The notes below the pieces were generated by a model. It saw only the letters and a program-made list of their open reading frames with translations. It had not been told where the DNA came from and made no database searches. From positions 1-34,579 of the forward strand of contig JAFDKH010000030.1 of NCBI GenBank assembly GCA_019307065.1: DNA of 34,579 nt, written 5' to 3'. The stretch is from Deltaproteobacteria bacterium (GTDB lineage: Bacteria; Myxococcota; B64-G9). Made by a program: the position numbers and the translations under genes. This document shows, piece after piece, positions 23,941 through 34,200 of this stretch (position 1 is the first letter of the stretch; every line of letters starts with the position of its first letter).

Positions 23941-26900
23941 CGACATCCGCAAGATATTGATAATCGGGTCGGGGCCGATCGTCATCGGTCAGGCTTGCGA
24001 GTTCGATTATTCGGGCACTCAGGCAGCTCGGGCTCTCAAAGAAGAGGGCTACGAAGTTGTGCTGGTCAATTCCAACCCGGCTACAATCATGACCGATCCG
24101 GAAATCGCCGACCGGACCTATATCGAGCCGCTGACCGTTTCCACGGTTGCCAAGATAATCGAGCGCGAAAGACCGGATGCCCTGTTGCCGACAGTCGGCG
24201 GCCAGACTGCCCTGAATCTTTCGGTCAAGCTGGCCGAAACGGGCATTTTGAAAGAAAGCGGTACTCGACTAATCGGCGCGCGCTTAGAAACCATCCGGGT
24301 AGCCGAAGACCGTCGTTTGTTCCGGGCGGCCATGGAGGCCGAAGGCCTGGACGTACCCAGCTCATTTCTGGCCTCGTCGGTTGATGTGGCCGTCAGCCAG
24401 GTGGCCGAGATCGGTTATCCGGTTGTAATCCGGCCCAGTTTTACTCTGGGTGGCGAGGGCGGCGGGGTAGCCTACAACGTCGAAGAGCTGCGCGAATCGG
24501 TCGCTCGCGGAATCGACGCCTCGCCGATTGGCGAAGTCCTGGTGGAAGAAGGTGTCCTGGGTTGGAAGGAATTCGAGCTCGAGGTCATGCGTGACTGCCG
24601 CGATCGCTTCGTGGTGATTTGCTCGATTGAAAATGTCGATCCGATGGGTGTACACACCGGTGATTCGGTAACCGTGGCACCCGCCATGACTCTGTCGGAT
24701 GTCGAGTTCCAGAAAATGCGTGATCTGGCCAAGCGAGTCATCCAGCGCGTAGGCGTCGAGACCGGTGGCTCCAATATTCAGTTTGCCGTCGATCCCGAGA
24801 CCGGCCGGATGGTGATCATTGAAATGAATCCGCGAGTGTCGCGCTCCAGCGCCCTGGCCAGCAAGGCGACCGGTTTTCCAATCGCGAAAATTGCGGCCAA
24901 ACTGGCAGTTGGCTTGACTCTGGACGAAATCGAAAACGACATCACTCGCGAAACCCCGGCCAGCTTCGAACCTTCGCTCGACTACGTGGTAGTCAAGATC
25001 CCCCGATTCACCTTTAAGAAATTTCCCGGCGCAGATGATACCCTCGATACGCAAATGCGCTCGGTTGGCGAAGCCATGGCGATTGGACGCACGTTTCAAC
25101 AGGCTTTACAGAAAGCGCTGCGATCACTCGAGATTGGCCGAGCAGGGTTGGGTGCCGATGGCCAGGATTGGATCGATCCCAATCGAATTCATGAGCACTT
25201 GGTCCGGGCCCACCCGGCGCGGCTCTTCTGGGTGCGCGGGGCGCTATTGGCGGGTATGACCGTCGAGCAGGTTCATCGGGCCAGCCGCATCGATCCCTGG
25301 TTTTTGCATCAAATTCTTGATTTGACAAAACTCGAAAAAGAAATTGAAGAGGCGGACAAACCCTTGCCGGAAACCCTCTTGCGTCGGGCCAAGCGAGCTG
25401 GATTCGCTGACGCCCAGCTGGCCTATTTGACCAAGAGCACCGAAGAACAAGTGGCCAAACACCGACGCAGCAAAAAGATCGTCCCAACCTATAAAACGGT
25501 CGACACCTGCGCCGCTGAGTTCGCCGCAGAAACTCCCTATTACTACGCGACCTATGAAGATGAAGACGAAGTTATCCCGAGTGACAACACAAAAGTAATG
25601 ATCTTGGGAGGCGGGCCAAATCGAATCGGGCAAGGAATTGAATTTGACTGTTGCTGTGTTCATGCAACCCAGGCCCTCAGAGAAGATGGTTATGAAACCA
25701 TTATGGTCAATTGCAATCCCGAAACGGTCTCGACCGATTACGATCTTTCCGACCGGCTCTATTTCGAGCCGCTGACCGCAGAAGATGTGTTGGAAATTGT
25801 CCATCGCGAACAACCCCACGGATTGATCGTCCAGTTCGGCGGGGCGACTCCATTATCACTGGCCGGCCCCTTGTCCGAAGCCGGGGTCAATATTTTAGGG
25901 ACTTCTCCCGAGGCGATTGACCTGGCCGAAGACCGCGTTCGTTTCGGAGCACTTTTAGACAAGCTGGGAATCGCCCGACCGGATTATGGTACCGCCGAAA
26001 CACTTGAACAGGCGCGCCAGGTGGCTGAAAGAATCGGGTATCCGGTCCTGGTCAGGCCATCATATGTCCTGGGTGGCCGGGCGATGGCGGTTTGTTATGA
26101 CGACAGCCGCCTGGCCGAGTATCTCGAAAATGCGGTTAAGGTTGCCAGGGGCAAGTCAATCCTGATTGATCGCTTTTTAGAAGACGCCTTCGAAGTCGAC
26201 GTGGATGCCCTGGCCGACGTCCATCAGGTGGTTGTCTGCGGTATTATGCAACACCTGGAAAAGGCAGGCATTCACTCAGGCGATTCGATAGCAGTTCTAC
26301 CCACCTGGAAAATCAAACAAGAACACCTGCAGACTATTCGCAGCCACACCCGGGCCCTGGGCATGGAACTCGGGGTGTGCGGACTAATGAACGTGCAATA
26401 CGCAATCTTCGAAGACAAGGTATATGTTCTCGAAGTCAATCCGCGGGCTAGCCGGACAATTCCGTTTTTGTCGAAAGCCTGCCGGATCCCTTTTGCCAAA
26501 CTGGCTGCCAGAATCATGTTGGGTCGTACCCTAGAAGAACTCGAGTTCACCAAAGAACCGGTCCCGGATGGATTTGCGGTCAAGGTTCCCGTTTTTCCGT
26601 TCGATCGGTTTGCCGGTTTCGATCCGGTTCTGGGGCCGGAGATGCGCTCAACCGGTGAAGCCTACGGGGCTGACAGCGAGTTCGGGTTGGCCTTCGTCAA
26701 GGGTATGATGTCGGCCGGTCAGACCCTGCCGGTCCATGGAGTAGTATGTATTTCAGTCAATGATCGCGATAAAGACGAAGTTATACCGATTGCCCGTGAC
26801 TTTGCAGATTTGGGGTTCAGTCTGGTGGCTACCCGGGGTACGGCCGAACATCTGGCCCATGAGGGATTGCAGGTCGAAATGGTATATAAGGTAAATGAGG

Positions 26901-27139
26901 GTCGTCCTCACATAGCCGATCGCATTCATAACTCTGAGATTGACCTGATGATAAATACACCCCTGGGGGCTTCGTCTCACTACGACGAGCGAGCCTTGCG
27001 CCGGGCGGCCATAATATACCGGGTGCCCATAATTACTACCCTGTCGGCGGCCCGGGCGGCTGTTGAAGGCATCCGGCGCTTGGGTAAAAATGTGTTATCC
27101 GTCAACGCTTTGCAGCAAGGGCCTACTAAACGAGCCTGA
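23927..27139 (+). CDS. carB: Carbamoyl-phosphate synthase large subunit
   Basis: This 1070-residue synthase uses two ATP plus bicarbonate and ammonia to make carbamoyl phosphate. It is full length, with both homologous halves. The first has the ATP-grasp start [32 protein letters not shown] and [18 protein letters not shown]. The second has [29 protein letters not shown] and [18 protein letters not shown]-terminal MGS-like allosteric domain follows (about 935-1070). ATG 23927 lies inside the 3' end of carA, with GGAG 8 nt upstream, so the subunits are coupled. No typical terminator is visible after the stop. Confidence 0.98.
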   Translation: MPRRDDIRKILIIGSGPIVIGQACEFDYSGTQAARALKEEGYEVVLVNSNPATIMTDPEIADRTYIEPLTVSTVAKIIERERPDALLPTVGGQTALNLSVKLAETGILKESGTRLIGARLETIRVAEDRRLFRAAMEAEGLDVPSSFLASSVDVAVSQVAEIGYPVVIRPSFTLGGEGGGVAYNVEELRESVARGIDASPIGEVLVEEGVLGWKEFELEVMRDCRDRFVVICSIENVDPMGVHTGDSVTVAPAMTLSDVEFQKMRDLAKRVIQRVGVETGGSNIQFAVDPETGRMVIIEMNPRVSRSSALASKATGFPIAKIAAKLAVGLTLDEIENDITRETPASFEPSLDYVVVKIPRFTFKKFPGADDTLDTQMRSVGEAMAIGRTFQQALQKALRSLEIGRAGLGADGQDWIDPNRIHEHLVRAHPARLFWVRGALLAGMTVEQVHRASRIDPWFLHQILDLTKLEKEIEEADKPLPETLLRRAKRAGFADAQLAYLTKSTEEQVAKHRRSKKIVPTYKTVDTCAAEFAAETPYYYATYEDEDEVIPSDNTKVMILGGGPNRIGQGIEFDCCCVHATQALREDGYETIMVNCNPETVSTDYDLSDRLYFEPLTAEDVLEIVHREQPHGLIVQFGGATPLSLAGPLSEAGVNILGTSPEAIDLAEDRVRFGALLDKLGIARPDYGTAETLEQARQVAERIGYPVLVRPSYVLGGRAMAVCYDDSRLAEYLENAVKVARGKSILIDRFLEDAFEVDVDALADVHQVVVCGIMQHLEKAGIHSGDSIAVLPTWKIKQEHLQTIRSHTRALGMELGVCGLMNVQYAIFEDKVYVLEVNPRASRTIPFLSKACRIPFAKLAARIMLGRTLEELEFTKEPVPDGFAVKVPVFPFDRFAGFDPVLGPEMRSTGEAYGADSEFGLAFVKGMMSAGQTLPVHGVVCISVNDRDKDEVIPIARDFADLGFSLVATRGTAEHLAHEGLQVEMVYKVNEGRPHIADRIHNSEIDLMINTPLGASSHYDERALRRAAIIYRVPIITTLSAARAAVEGIRRLGKNVLSVNALQQGPTKRA

Positions 27140-27250
27140 TTCTAGGCGCAGTTTCTCGAATGCTAAGAATTTTTGGTAATTTATTTGCGTTGAAGCAGAA
27201 TTCCCGATAAATTTCCATTAGGTATATGTTTTACGTCGCAGGAGGAAACC

Positions 27251-28162
27251 ATGCGCATTTCGGGCATTCGTTCATCTACATTGGTTGTAGCAATACTACT
27301 TACCTTCTTTGCCGCCCCGGCCTCAGGTCAATGGTTCGACACCAGCGAGGTTCCCGGCGGGGAAGGAGACATCATTCAGCCCTTTACGCTGATGGGTTTC
27401 AATTTAGCCAGCGGGGCCGGACTGTCCACCTGGATTGCTCCGGGCACTTCTGAGCCGGATGCCCTGGGGTTGTCTTTTCTGTTACGAGGTGGTTACAGAC
27501 TTTCTTCGATACCGATTTATCTGGGGGTGGAGCTGCCACTCTCATTTGCAAGCTATATAAGCCCGGTCGATGGCTCTGACGCCAGCCAGTTCGTGATCGG
27601 AAACGCCGGCTTGGTGTTCAAGTACCGCCTGGATCCGTTTGAAGAGACCCTGGGCATATTCACCGGCTGGTCGTTGAATATCTACCTGCCGACCGCCTGG
27701 ATTCCTGATGACGCCGACGATCCGTGGGGCCATGTGGTTGCTCATGGTTTCGGCCTGGGCAATTCGCTCATGGGTCATTTGCACGCACCCGAGTCGATGG
27801 CGATCGTGGCCACTTTCTCGGTGGTTTTACCCGGAAAAATAATTTACGGCCAGGTCGACCTGTCACCGGCGGTTTATATCCCGGTTGCTGATACCGCGGA
27901 TCGCGAAACCGCCGGGGCATTCATCTGGGGAGCCGCCTTTGGTGTTCATATCATCGAAGAGATTGCCTTTTTGCTGGAGTTCAAGGGATTCACCCCGCTT
28001 AACATAGAGGGTTCGGATACCGCTATGGCCATCAGCCCGGGGTTCCGGATGAATTTCGGCATGTTCGAACCGGCCCTGTGGGTCTCGATTCCGCTAAACA
28101 GCCAGTACCGCCAGGGTCACCCGGATGTCGTCATCGGGCTGGACCTGTCGTTCTCTTTCTGA
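27251..28162 (+). CDS. Hypothetical secreted or outer-membrane beta-rich protein
   Basis: This 303-residue protein has a signal peptide (RISGIRSSTLVVAILLTFFAAPASG) and a strong AGGAGG 5 nt before ATG 27251. The mature part is rich in alternating aromatic/Gly strands (YRLSSIPIYLGVELPLSFASYI, FGMFEPALWVSIPL). It ends in VVIGLDLSFSF, with a C-terminal Phe as in outer-membrane barrels. No domain name is recognised; an outer-membrane beta-barrel is the best guess. It follows carB by 111 nt and probably has its own promoter. The 3' end is 12 nt from the convergent hflX gene, and a small hairpin CTGATT-TCTG-AATCAG (28159-28174) lies across the junction. Confidence 0.75.
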   Translation: MRISGIRSSTLVVAILLTFFAAPASGQWFDTSEVPGGEGDIIQPFTLMGFNLASGAGLSTWIAPGTSEPDALGLSFLLRGGYRLSSIPIYLGVELPLSFASYISPVDGSDASQFVIGNAGLVFKYRLDPFEETLGIFTGWSLNIYLPTAWIPDDADDPWGHVVAHGFGLGNSLMGHLHAPESMAIVATFSVVLPGKIIYGQVDLSPAVYIPVADTADRETAGAFIWGAAFGVHIIEEIAFLLEFKGFTPLNIEGSDTAMAISPGFRMNFGMFEPALWVSIPLNSQYRQGHPDVVIGLDLSFSF

Positions 28163-28174
28163 TTTCTGAATCAG

Positions 28175-29842
28175 TCAATACTTATCATTGAAGATGTGGC
28201 CCTTCTCGGCCGCACCTTCTTGCCAGAGAATTTGTTCGACCGCGGCCAGGAAATCCTTGAAGCCTTCTTTTTTTGCGGCTGAAATCAAGATGCCGTTTTT
28301 GCGGCGGGCGATAATCGGTCCGCGGTTGTCGGTTAGCAAATCACTCTTGTTCAAGAGTAACAGGCGCGGCACTCGTGACAGCTCGAGTTGATCGAGGATG
28401 CGAATAACCGCCTCGGTCTGTTTTTCCATGCGCGGATCGGCCACATCGACTATGTGCAACAACAAATCGGCGTGGGTCAGCTCTTCGAGTGTGGCTCGAA
28501 AGGCATTGAACAGATCGTCCGGAAGATCCTGAATGAAGCCGACCGTATCGGTGATGATCACCTGGCGGTCACGGGGAAAGCGCAACCTGCGGCTGGTCGG
28601 ATCCAGGGTGGCGAACAGCTTATCTTCGACAAAGACATTCGACTTGGTCAGCTGGTTGAGCAGAGTTGATTTGCCGGCGTTGGTGTAGCCGACGATAGAG
28701 ACAGTCGGCAGCCGGTTGCGAATACGTTTGGCCCGTCTGACGGCGCGTTGTTTGGAGAGCTTTTTAATCTGGCGTTCGAGTTTGGCGATTCTCTCGCGTG
28801 CCCGGCGTCGATCGATTTCCAGCTTGGTTTCTCCAGGCCCGCGTCCGCCGATCTCGCCGGTTAAACGGCTCAAGCCGGAATCCTGAGCGGTCAGGCGCGG
28901 CAGGGTATATTTCAACTGGGCCAATTCGACTTGGAGTTTTCCGTCTTTGCTGCTGGCTCGCTGGGCGAAGATATCCAGAATCAGCTGAGTCCGATCGAGG
29001 ACCTTCAGTTCGGTGAAATCGGCGATTGCCCGGGCCTGGGCCGCTGTGAGGTTACTGCCGAAGATGATTAGTTCGGCTCCTTTTTGCATGGTCTCGACCA
29101 CTAGTTCTTCGAGGCGGCCCTTGCCGACTACGTAGCGCGGGTCGGGCTTGGGCCTGACTTGAATTACCTTCCCGCCGATATCTACCCCGGCTGTCCTAGC
29201 CAGCTCGGCCAGTTCGGTCAAGATGTCCTCGCCGGTCGATACATTCGGCGTGACGGCCACCAGGACAGCCCGGATTTCTCCGGCTTCGACTGCCGGCAAG
29301 TCGACCTTGCGGGCAAACTCTTCTTCGAGGGCCGTGACCATGGCCAGAAAATCCATCTCGAGTTCGAAGACATCTTTGAATACTTCAAGTCGCCATGGTT
29401 CTAAAGACGTGTCGCCGGGCAACAGGTGGGCGCCGAACACCTGTCCAGGTTTGCCTTGGTCATCAGCACAAATAGCCGCGACGTAATCGAGCCGCAAGAG
29501 TGCCAGATCGGTCAGATCATCACGAGAGAGTGGTTCGTTACGTATGTGAGTATGCACGAGTCGCAGTCCGCGGAAGTGCGTCCGACCTCCCCTCAAACGG
29601 CCGACGTCGGGCAGGTACATCCGCTGCGCATTGCCGACGATGACCCATTCGACATATCCGCGTCGATCCAATAAGACACCAAGTTGTCGGTTCAATTCAC
29701 GCGATAGTTCGCACAAGGCTTTTGAGAATTCCGGACTGATCAGCTGCCAGGGCCGAACCCGGCGCCGGTACAAGTTCTGAATACGTTTAAGCTGGTTGGG
29801 TTTGAGGCCCTGAGTATTGCCGAAAGGATCTTTAATGGACAA
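28175..29842 (-). CDS. hflX: GTPase HflX, long form
   Basis: HflX is a ribosome-binding GTPase that splits stalled or stressed 70S ribosomes. This 555-residue copy is longer than the roughly 430-residue E. coli type. An N-terminal region of about 190 residues (FGNTQGLKPNQLKRIQNLYRRR) precedes the HflX N-domain (RAVLVAVTPN, DPRYVVGKGRLEEL) and the GRGPGETKLEIDRRR linker. The G domain has G1 GYTNAGKST, G3 DTVGFI, G4 NKSD and G5 SAA. The start is unusual: TTG 29842 is only 1 nt from GGAGG (29844-29848), while ATT 29836 is at the ideal 7 nt. A TATAAA (29866-29871) lies just upstream. Confidence 0.95.
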   Translation of the reverse strand: MSIKDPFGNTQGLKPNQLKRIQNLYRRRVRPWQLISPEFSKALCELSRELNRQLGVLLDRRGYVEWVIVGNAQRMYLPDVGRLRGGRTHFRGLRLVHTHIRNEPLSRDDLTDLALLRLDYVAAICADDQGKPGQVFGAHLLPGDTSLEPWRLEVFKDVFELEMDFLAMVTALEEEFARKVDLPAVEAGEIRAVLVAVTPNVSTGEDILTELAELARTAGVDIGGKVIQVRPKPDPRYVVGKGRLEELVVETMQKGAELIIFGSNLTAAQARAIADFTELKVLDRTQLILDIFAQRASSKDGKLQVELAQLKYTLPRLTAQDSGLSRLTGEIGGRGPGETKLEIDRRRARERIAKLERQIKKLSKQRAVRRAKRIRNRLPTVSIVGYTNAGKSTLLNQLTKSNVFVEDKLFATLDPTSRRLRFPRDRQVIITDTVGFIQDLPDDLFNAFRATLEELTHADLLLHIVDVADPRMEKQTEAVIRILDQLELSRVPRLLLLNKSDLLTDNRGPIIARRKNGILISAAKKEGFKDFLAAVEQILWQEGAAEKGHIFNDKY

Positions 29843-29932
29843 ACCTCCATGAGCGGTCAGATACCTTTATACTTGAGCCACTGTGAACGAGTTGAATGTA
29901 ATATGCAAGTGCCTAACACCCTAATATTCTCC

Positions 29933-29962
29933 TTGAACTCCGGGGTCTTTGAGACGTAACAT
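29933..29962 (+). promoter_or_regulatory. Candidate promoter of the porin gene
   Basis: TTGAAC (29933-29938), an 18-nt spacer and TAACAT (29957-29962) lie about 40 nt before the porin start. The match is fair only. Confidence 0.28.
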
Positions 29963-30001
29963 CCCAGCAACGAAAAGAAATTTATATCGATGGAGGAATC
30001 G

Positions 30002-31216
30002 ATGAACAAGCGAATTGGATTGGTATTTGGTTTGATTGTCTGGATGCTAACTTTGTCCATAGCGGCCCTGGCCGATGAGGAAGAGAAAACAGAAAAGAAA
30101 GACGTTCCACCACCGATGAACTGGAAGCCAGCTGGGGAGATCACTCCGCCTTCGCCGACCGCCGGGGCAGAGTCAACATCAATAATTCCCAGCCCGATGA
30201 TCAGTTACGGTCAGTTCGAGCTTGATCTACACGGCCGGGTTCAGGCCATGGTCGGCCTGGTTGGCGATGATTCCCACACCAACAACGGTGACGCCCTCAG
30301 CCGCGACGGGTTCCGTATCCGCCGGGCCCGGATGGGCCTTTCCGGACAAATCGTCGACAGTTGGGAGTACGAGCTCGAGCTCGACTTAATCGACGAGGAT
30401 AGCGGCGGCAACGCCCTTTTAGATGCATTTATAACCTGGCGGCCATGTCAGTACGCCTGGATCTCGGCCGGAGCGGGCAAGCTGCCGTTCTCCCGCTCAC
30501 TAATGATTAGCTCGGCCAATATGCAGTTCATTGAACGGAGCCCCTGGGTCGGCGTCGAAGCTGCTACCGGGGCCTATATGCTCGATCCCGGGCGCCAGGT
30601 CGGCCTGACAGTTGGCGGAGAAGTCAGTCTGTTCAACTACAGCGTAGGTGTTTACAACGGGTCCCCCGGAATTTCAGTCGGTGATTTGAACGACGGCTTG
30701 ATGTACGTTGCTAGAATAGGCGTCGGCATGGGCGATATGGGTAAAACCGAAGCCGATCTCGAAGGCGGTGATTTTCGCTGGGCCTTTGGGATCAATGGTT
30801 ACCTCAACCAGGCCCCGGCTGCTGAAATCCGAGCCTCCGGTGTGGATTTCGGGCTCAAGGTTATCGGCCTGAGTTTCTATGCCGAGGCACTCTGGGCCAA
30901 ATCGATTCCGGCCTCGCGTCCCGAATCAACCGGCTCCACTCTTGACGAAAGTGAGCGCTGGGGCATGTCGGCCCAGGTCGGCTATGTCTTGCCTTTCAGC
31001 TTCGCCGACATCGAGTTGGCCTGTCGTTTTTCGATGATGGATGACAATGTGCACGTAGAAAACGAGGGTGATCTTTGGGAGCTAGCTGCCGGCTTGAACG
31101 CCTATTTCTATGATGGCCACATCAAGGTAATGCTGAACTACCTGCTCAAAGAAGAAATGGAAGGGGCTGATTTGTCGAACGACTCAGTCCTGGCGATGCT
31201 GCAGCTGATGTTTTAG
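30002..31216 (+). CDS. OprP/OprO-like porin
   Basis: The start is ATG 30002 (404 aa), with GGAGGA just upstream and a signal peptide (MNKRIGLVFGLIVWMLTLSIAALA). An in-frame ATG at 29990 would put this Shine-Dalgarno inside the gene. A short charged linker precedes the barrel. The phosphate-selective porin O/P signature is clear: SRDGFRIRRARMGLSGQIVDSWEYELELDL, then LPFSRSLMISSANMQFIERS. The final residue is Phe (LAMLQLMF), the usual beta-barrel assembly signal. Selectivity for phosphate is not assured, as the family also includes pyrophosphate and general porins. The PHP lipoprotein gene follows after 41 nt, suggesting cotranscription. Confidence 0.87.
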   Translation: MNKRIGLVFGLIVWMLTLSIAALADEEEKTEKKDVPPPMNWKPAGEITPPSPTAGAESTSIIPSPMISYGQFELDLHGRVQAMVGLVGDDSHTNNGDALSRDGFRIRRARMGLSGQIVDSWEYELELDLIDEDSGGNALLDAFITWRPCQYAWISAGAGKLPFSRSLMISSANMQFIERSPWVGVEAATGAYMLDPGRQVGLTVGGEVSLFNYSVGVYNGSPGISVGDLNDGLMYVARIGVGMGDMGKTEADLEGGDFRWAFGINGYLNQAPAAEIRASGVDFGLKVIGLSFYAEALWAKSIPASRPESTGSTLDESERWGMSAQVGYVLPFSFADIELACRFSMMDDNVHVENEGDLWELAAGLNAYFYDGHIKVMLNYLLKEEMEGADLSNDSVLAMLQLMF

Positions 31217-31257
31217 CGCGTGAAGAACCCAATCTGTATTTCAAGGGCAGGTGAATC

Positions 31258-34200
31258 ATGAAGAAAATAGTATGGCCCTTTTTGATAGTTATTTCGACCT
31301 TGTTTGCGGTTGTAGGCTGCAACGATGGGAAACCCTACGCCCGGGCCTTTAGAATTAGCGACCGGGCACAAATCATCGGCGGGACTGCGGCCCTGGCCGA
31401 TCTGGGTGACTTTATCCTGGAAAACGACCGTATTCGTATCGCTTTGCCCGAGCAAGGTAATAGTACCGGTCCGGGTGTGTTCGGCGGAAGCCTGATAGAT
31501 GCCGACGTGCAGCGTCCCCAGGCGATCTTCCGCGGCGGGCATGGCAAAGATCAATTTGGTGAGCTGTTCCCGCTTGGCAACTTGAGCATTCCGGCCCTGT
31601 GTCTCAAAGGCGATAAAAGCAAACACGAAGATTTTTGCGATTTGTTACCCAACGCTGACGAGCCATCAATCAAGATCTTGTGTGACGGACAATCTGCCTG
31701 CGAGCTGAATCTTACGAGACGGGAAAATGCCGATTATCGAACAGATGGCAAGCTGCCATCGGAGGCTGCGGCCATCATCAGGGTGACCGGACAGGCCGGC
31801 AACTACTTAGAAGCCCTGGGGCTGGTTTCAATCGCCAGCGTCAAGACAAATTTCCGGTTGCGCAACGATTTCATCCTTGAGCCGGGAGAGTCGCATATTC
31901 GTATCCGGACGTTATTGATTGAAACCCAGCCGCTCGGCCATCCGCAGGCCGGAGCGATCCGCAACCCCAACGGTGAGGTGATCCCGCTGCCTTCACTCAA
32001 GCGCCAGAAGGCCCTGTTCGGCATCTTGCTGGGCAGCGCGTTTTTTGAGACAGAGTTGGAGGACATGCAGCCCGGAGTGGCCGGCGGAGATTTCTTGTTT
32101 TTCGGCGAGCGTTTGAAAATCTTCGGCCATGGGATTGGTTTTGACGTTTATAAAGAAATTCGCAACAAGTTTGCGACCGGGCTAGACCCTTTCAATAGTC
32201 CAATCGTGTCCGAGTTCATGGCCGGAGTGGGCGAGAATGTCTCTTACGCGATCGCCAGCGCCGATCCTGAAGGTCGTTACTTGTTGCCCTTGTTTTCGGG
32301 GTCGGTCACAGCCGGTTTTACTCATGGAGCCCATTGTTACTCGGGCAACTGCTCCGGAACCGCCGAGCAGTGCGCCAACGTAATCGATTGTTCTAACGCA
32401 CAGAGCTATTTTTTCGAGCGTATCTTTGCCGTGGGTGACGGGGATGTGGCCTCGGCGGTCAGCTCTATCTACGATGTCTGGCAAATCCCGTCCGGGCAGG
32501 TTTCCGGACACGTGCTTGATCTGCGCACTGGCGAGCCGGTTTCCGAGGCCGAAGTCTATGTATATGAAATCCCCGAAACAATGGTTGACTGCCATCGCGA
32601 GGGAAGCCCCGCTGAAGCCTATACACTTGGGCCAGCCGGGTTTAAGAAAAATTGCCTCGAAAAACGACACTACCTGGGTGCGGTCAATCATATGCGTTGT
32701 GATCGGCGAGCGACTGACATGCCGAGCGGGGCCTTCGATGGACAGCTTCCCACGGGCAAATATTATTTCCTGGCCAAGAAACCTTATTACGGCACCAGTA
32801 AGATTGCCGAAGTGGAGATCGTGCAGGATCGGCCCAGCCAGGTCAGTCTTTTGTTACTACCGCCTGCCAAGATTCAGTTTGAAATTCTCGATGAACAGAA
32901 TCGGCGTGTCCCGGCCAAGCTGACCATTGGTCAGTGTTTTCCCAACTGTTCGGGTCGCTTCGAAGAAACTTGCGAAGATGATCTGGACTGCGGATCGCAA
33001 AAATGTGTAGAAGTGCCTGACGGACAGGGGGTCACGCGCTGCCTGATCGACAACTGTGCCGCGGATCGCATTTGTGATCTTACCCAGCTGCGTTGTGTGT
33101 CTACCAAGGTTTGCGGCAAGGACGAAGACTGCGAGCCGGTTGAACGTTGTGTGACTCAGCCGGGTTCTGCTGAAGCCCGCTGTGCTTGTCTGACGACTTT
33201 CAAGCGCCAGGCCTCCCTGGGAGAGGGCTCTTACCCACCGGGTACCGGACGTTATTTCTATACTGCCGATGGTTTCGGCGAACTCGAGATCGAAGCCGGT
33301 TCGTATGAGATCTGGGCCAGCCGGGGTTTCGAGTATTCGGTCGACAAACAGCAAGTTGCCGTTGAGGCCGGGCAGACCACGTTGGTGACGGCCCGGCTAA
33401 TTCGCGAGGTGGATACCCCGGGTTGGATTTCGGCCGATTTTCATGTGCACGGCCAGTGTTCTTATGATGCCGTGGTCAAACACCGTGACCGGGTTATTGC
33501 CTTTGCCGGCGAAGGTGTTGAGATGCTGTCTACCTCCGATCATGATTGGATTACCGATCTGGCTCCCTACGTATTCGAACTGGGGTTGGAACATTGGGTA
33601 GCGACTCAAGTCGGGTTGGAGTTGACCACGGTCGAGTTGGGCCACTTCTTGGGCTTTCCTTATGATTATAAGGAATTCGAAGATGGTAAGCGCGTCCAGG
33701 AACAAGGTGCCATTGACTGGACCGGCAAGATTCCTGACCAGCTTTTTGATGAAATGCGAGAGCTTGGTCTTTACGGGCCCAAAGAAACCGCTGTGATCGT
33801 GGCCCATCCCCGAGATTCGTTTTTCGGTTATTTCGATCAGTACGGGATGAGTGCCTATAATCCCTCCGAAGTTACCGGCACTTTGTTCGAGTGGTTTCCT
33901 CCCTTTGTTCAGAACGCGATTGCCGACCCAGAGCTGTTTAGTGGTCGCTTCGACGGCCTCGAGCTGTTCAACTCGAAACGATTCGAGTTGATTCGAACCC
34001 CTTCGGCCGGCGAGTTGCGAGCCTATAACCATGCCCGGACGATAGTTCAGTTGCAGTCCGAGCGCGGGGCTTCGCCGGATATAGTTGAGCGAGGCCTGAT
34101 TAAACTGGATCGTGAATTCATCAAGAGCATCATCAAGCGCACGCCCGAAGAGCAAGAGGCTTTGTGGTTTTCAGACGGGTCGGAAGAATGTGACTTGATG

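Noticed and set aside
24362..25099. Minus-strand 245-codon frame inside carB
   Set aside because: Entirely antisense to a conserved carB segment; no independent support.
29857..30144. Minus-strand 95-codon frame between hflX and the porin
   Set aside because: It overlaps the porin signal peptide and linker in antisense, lacks a family match and has no Shine-Dalgarno.
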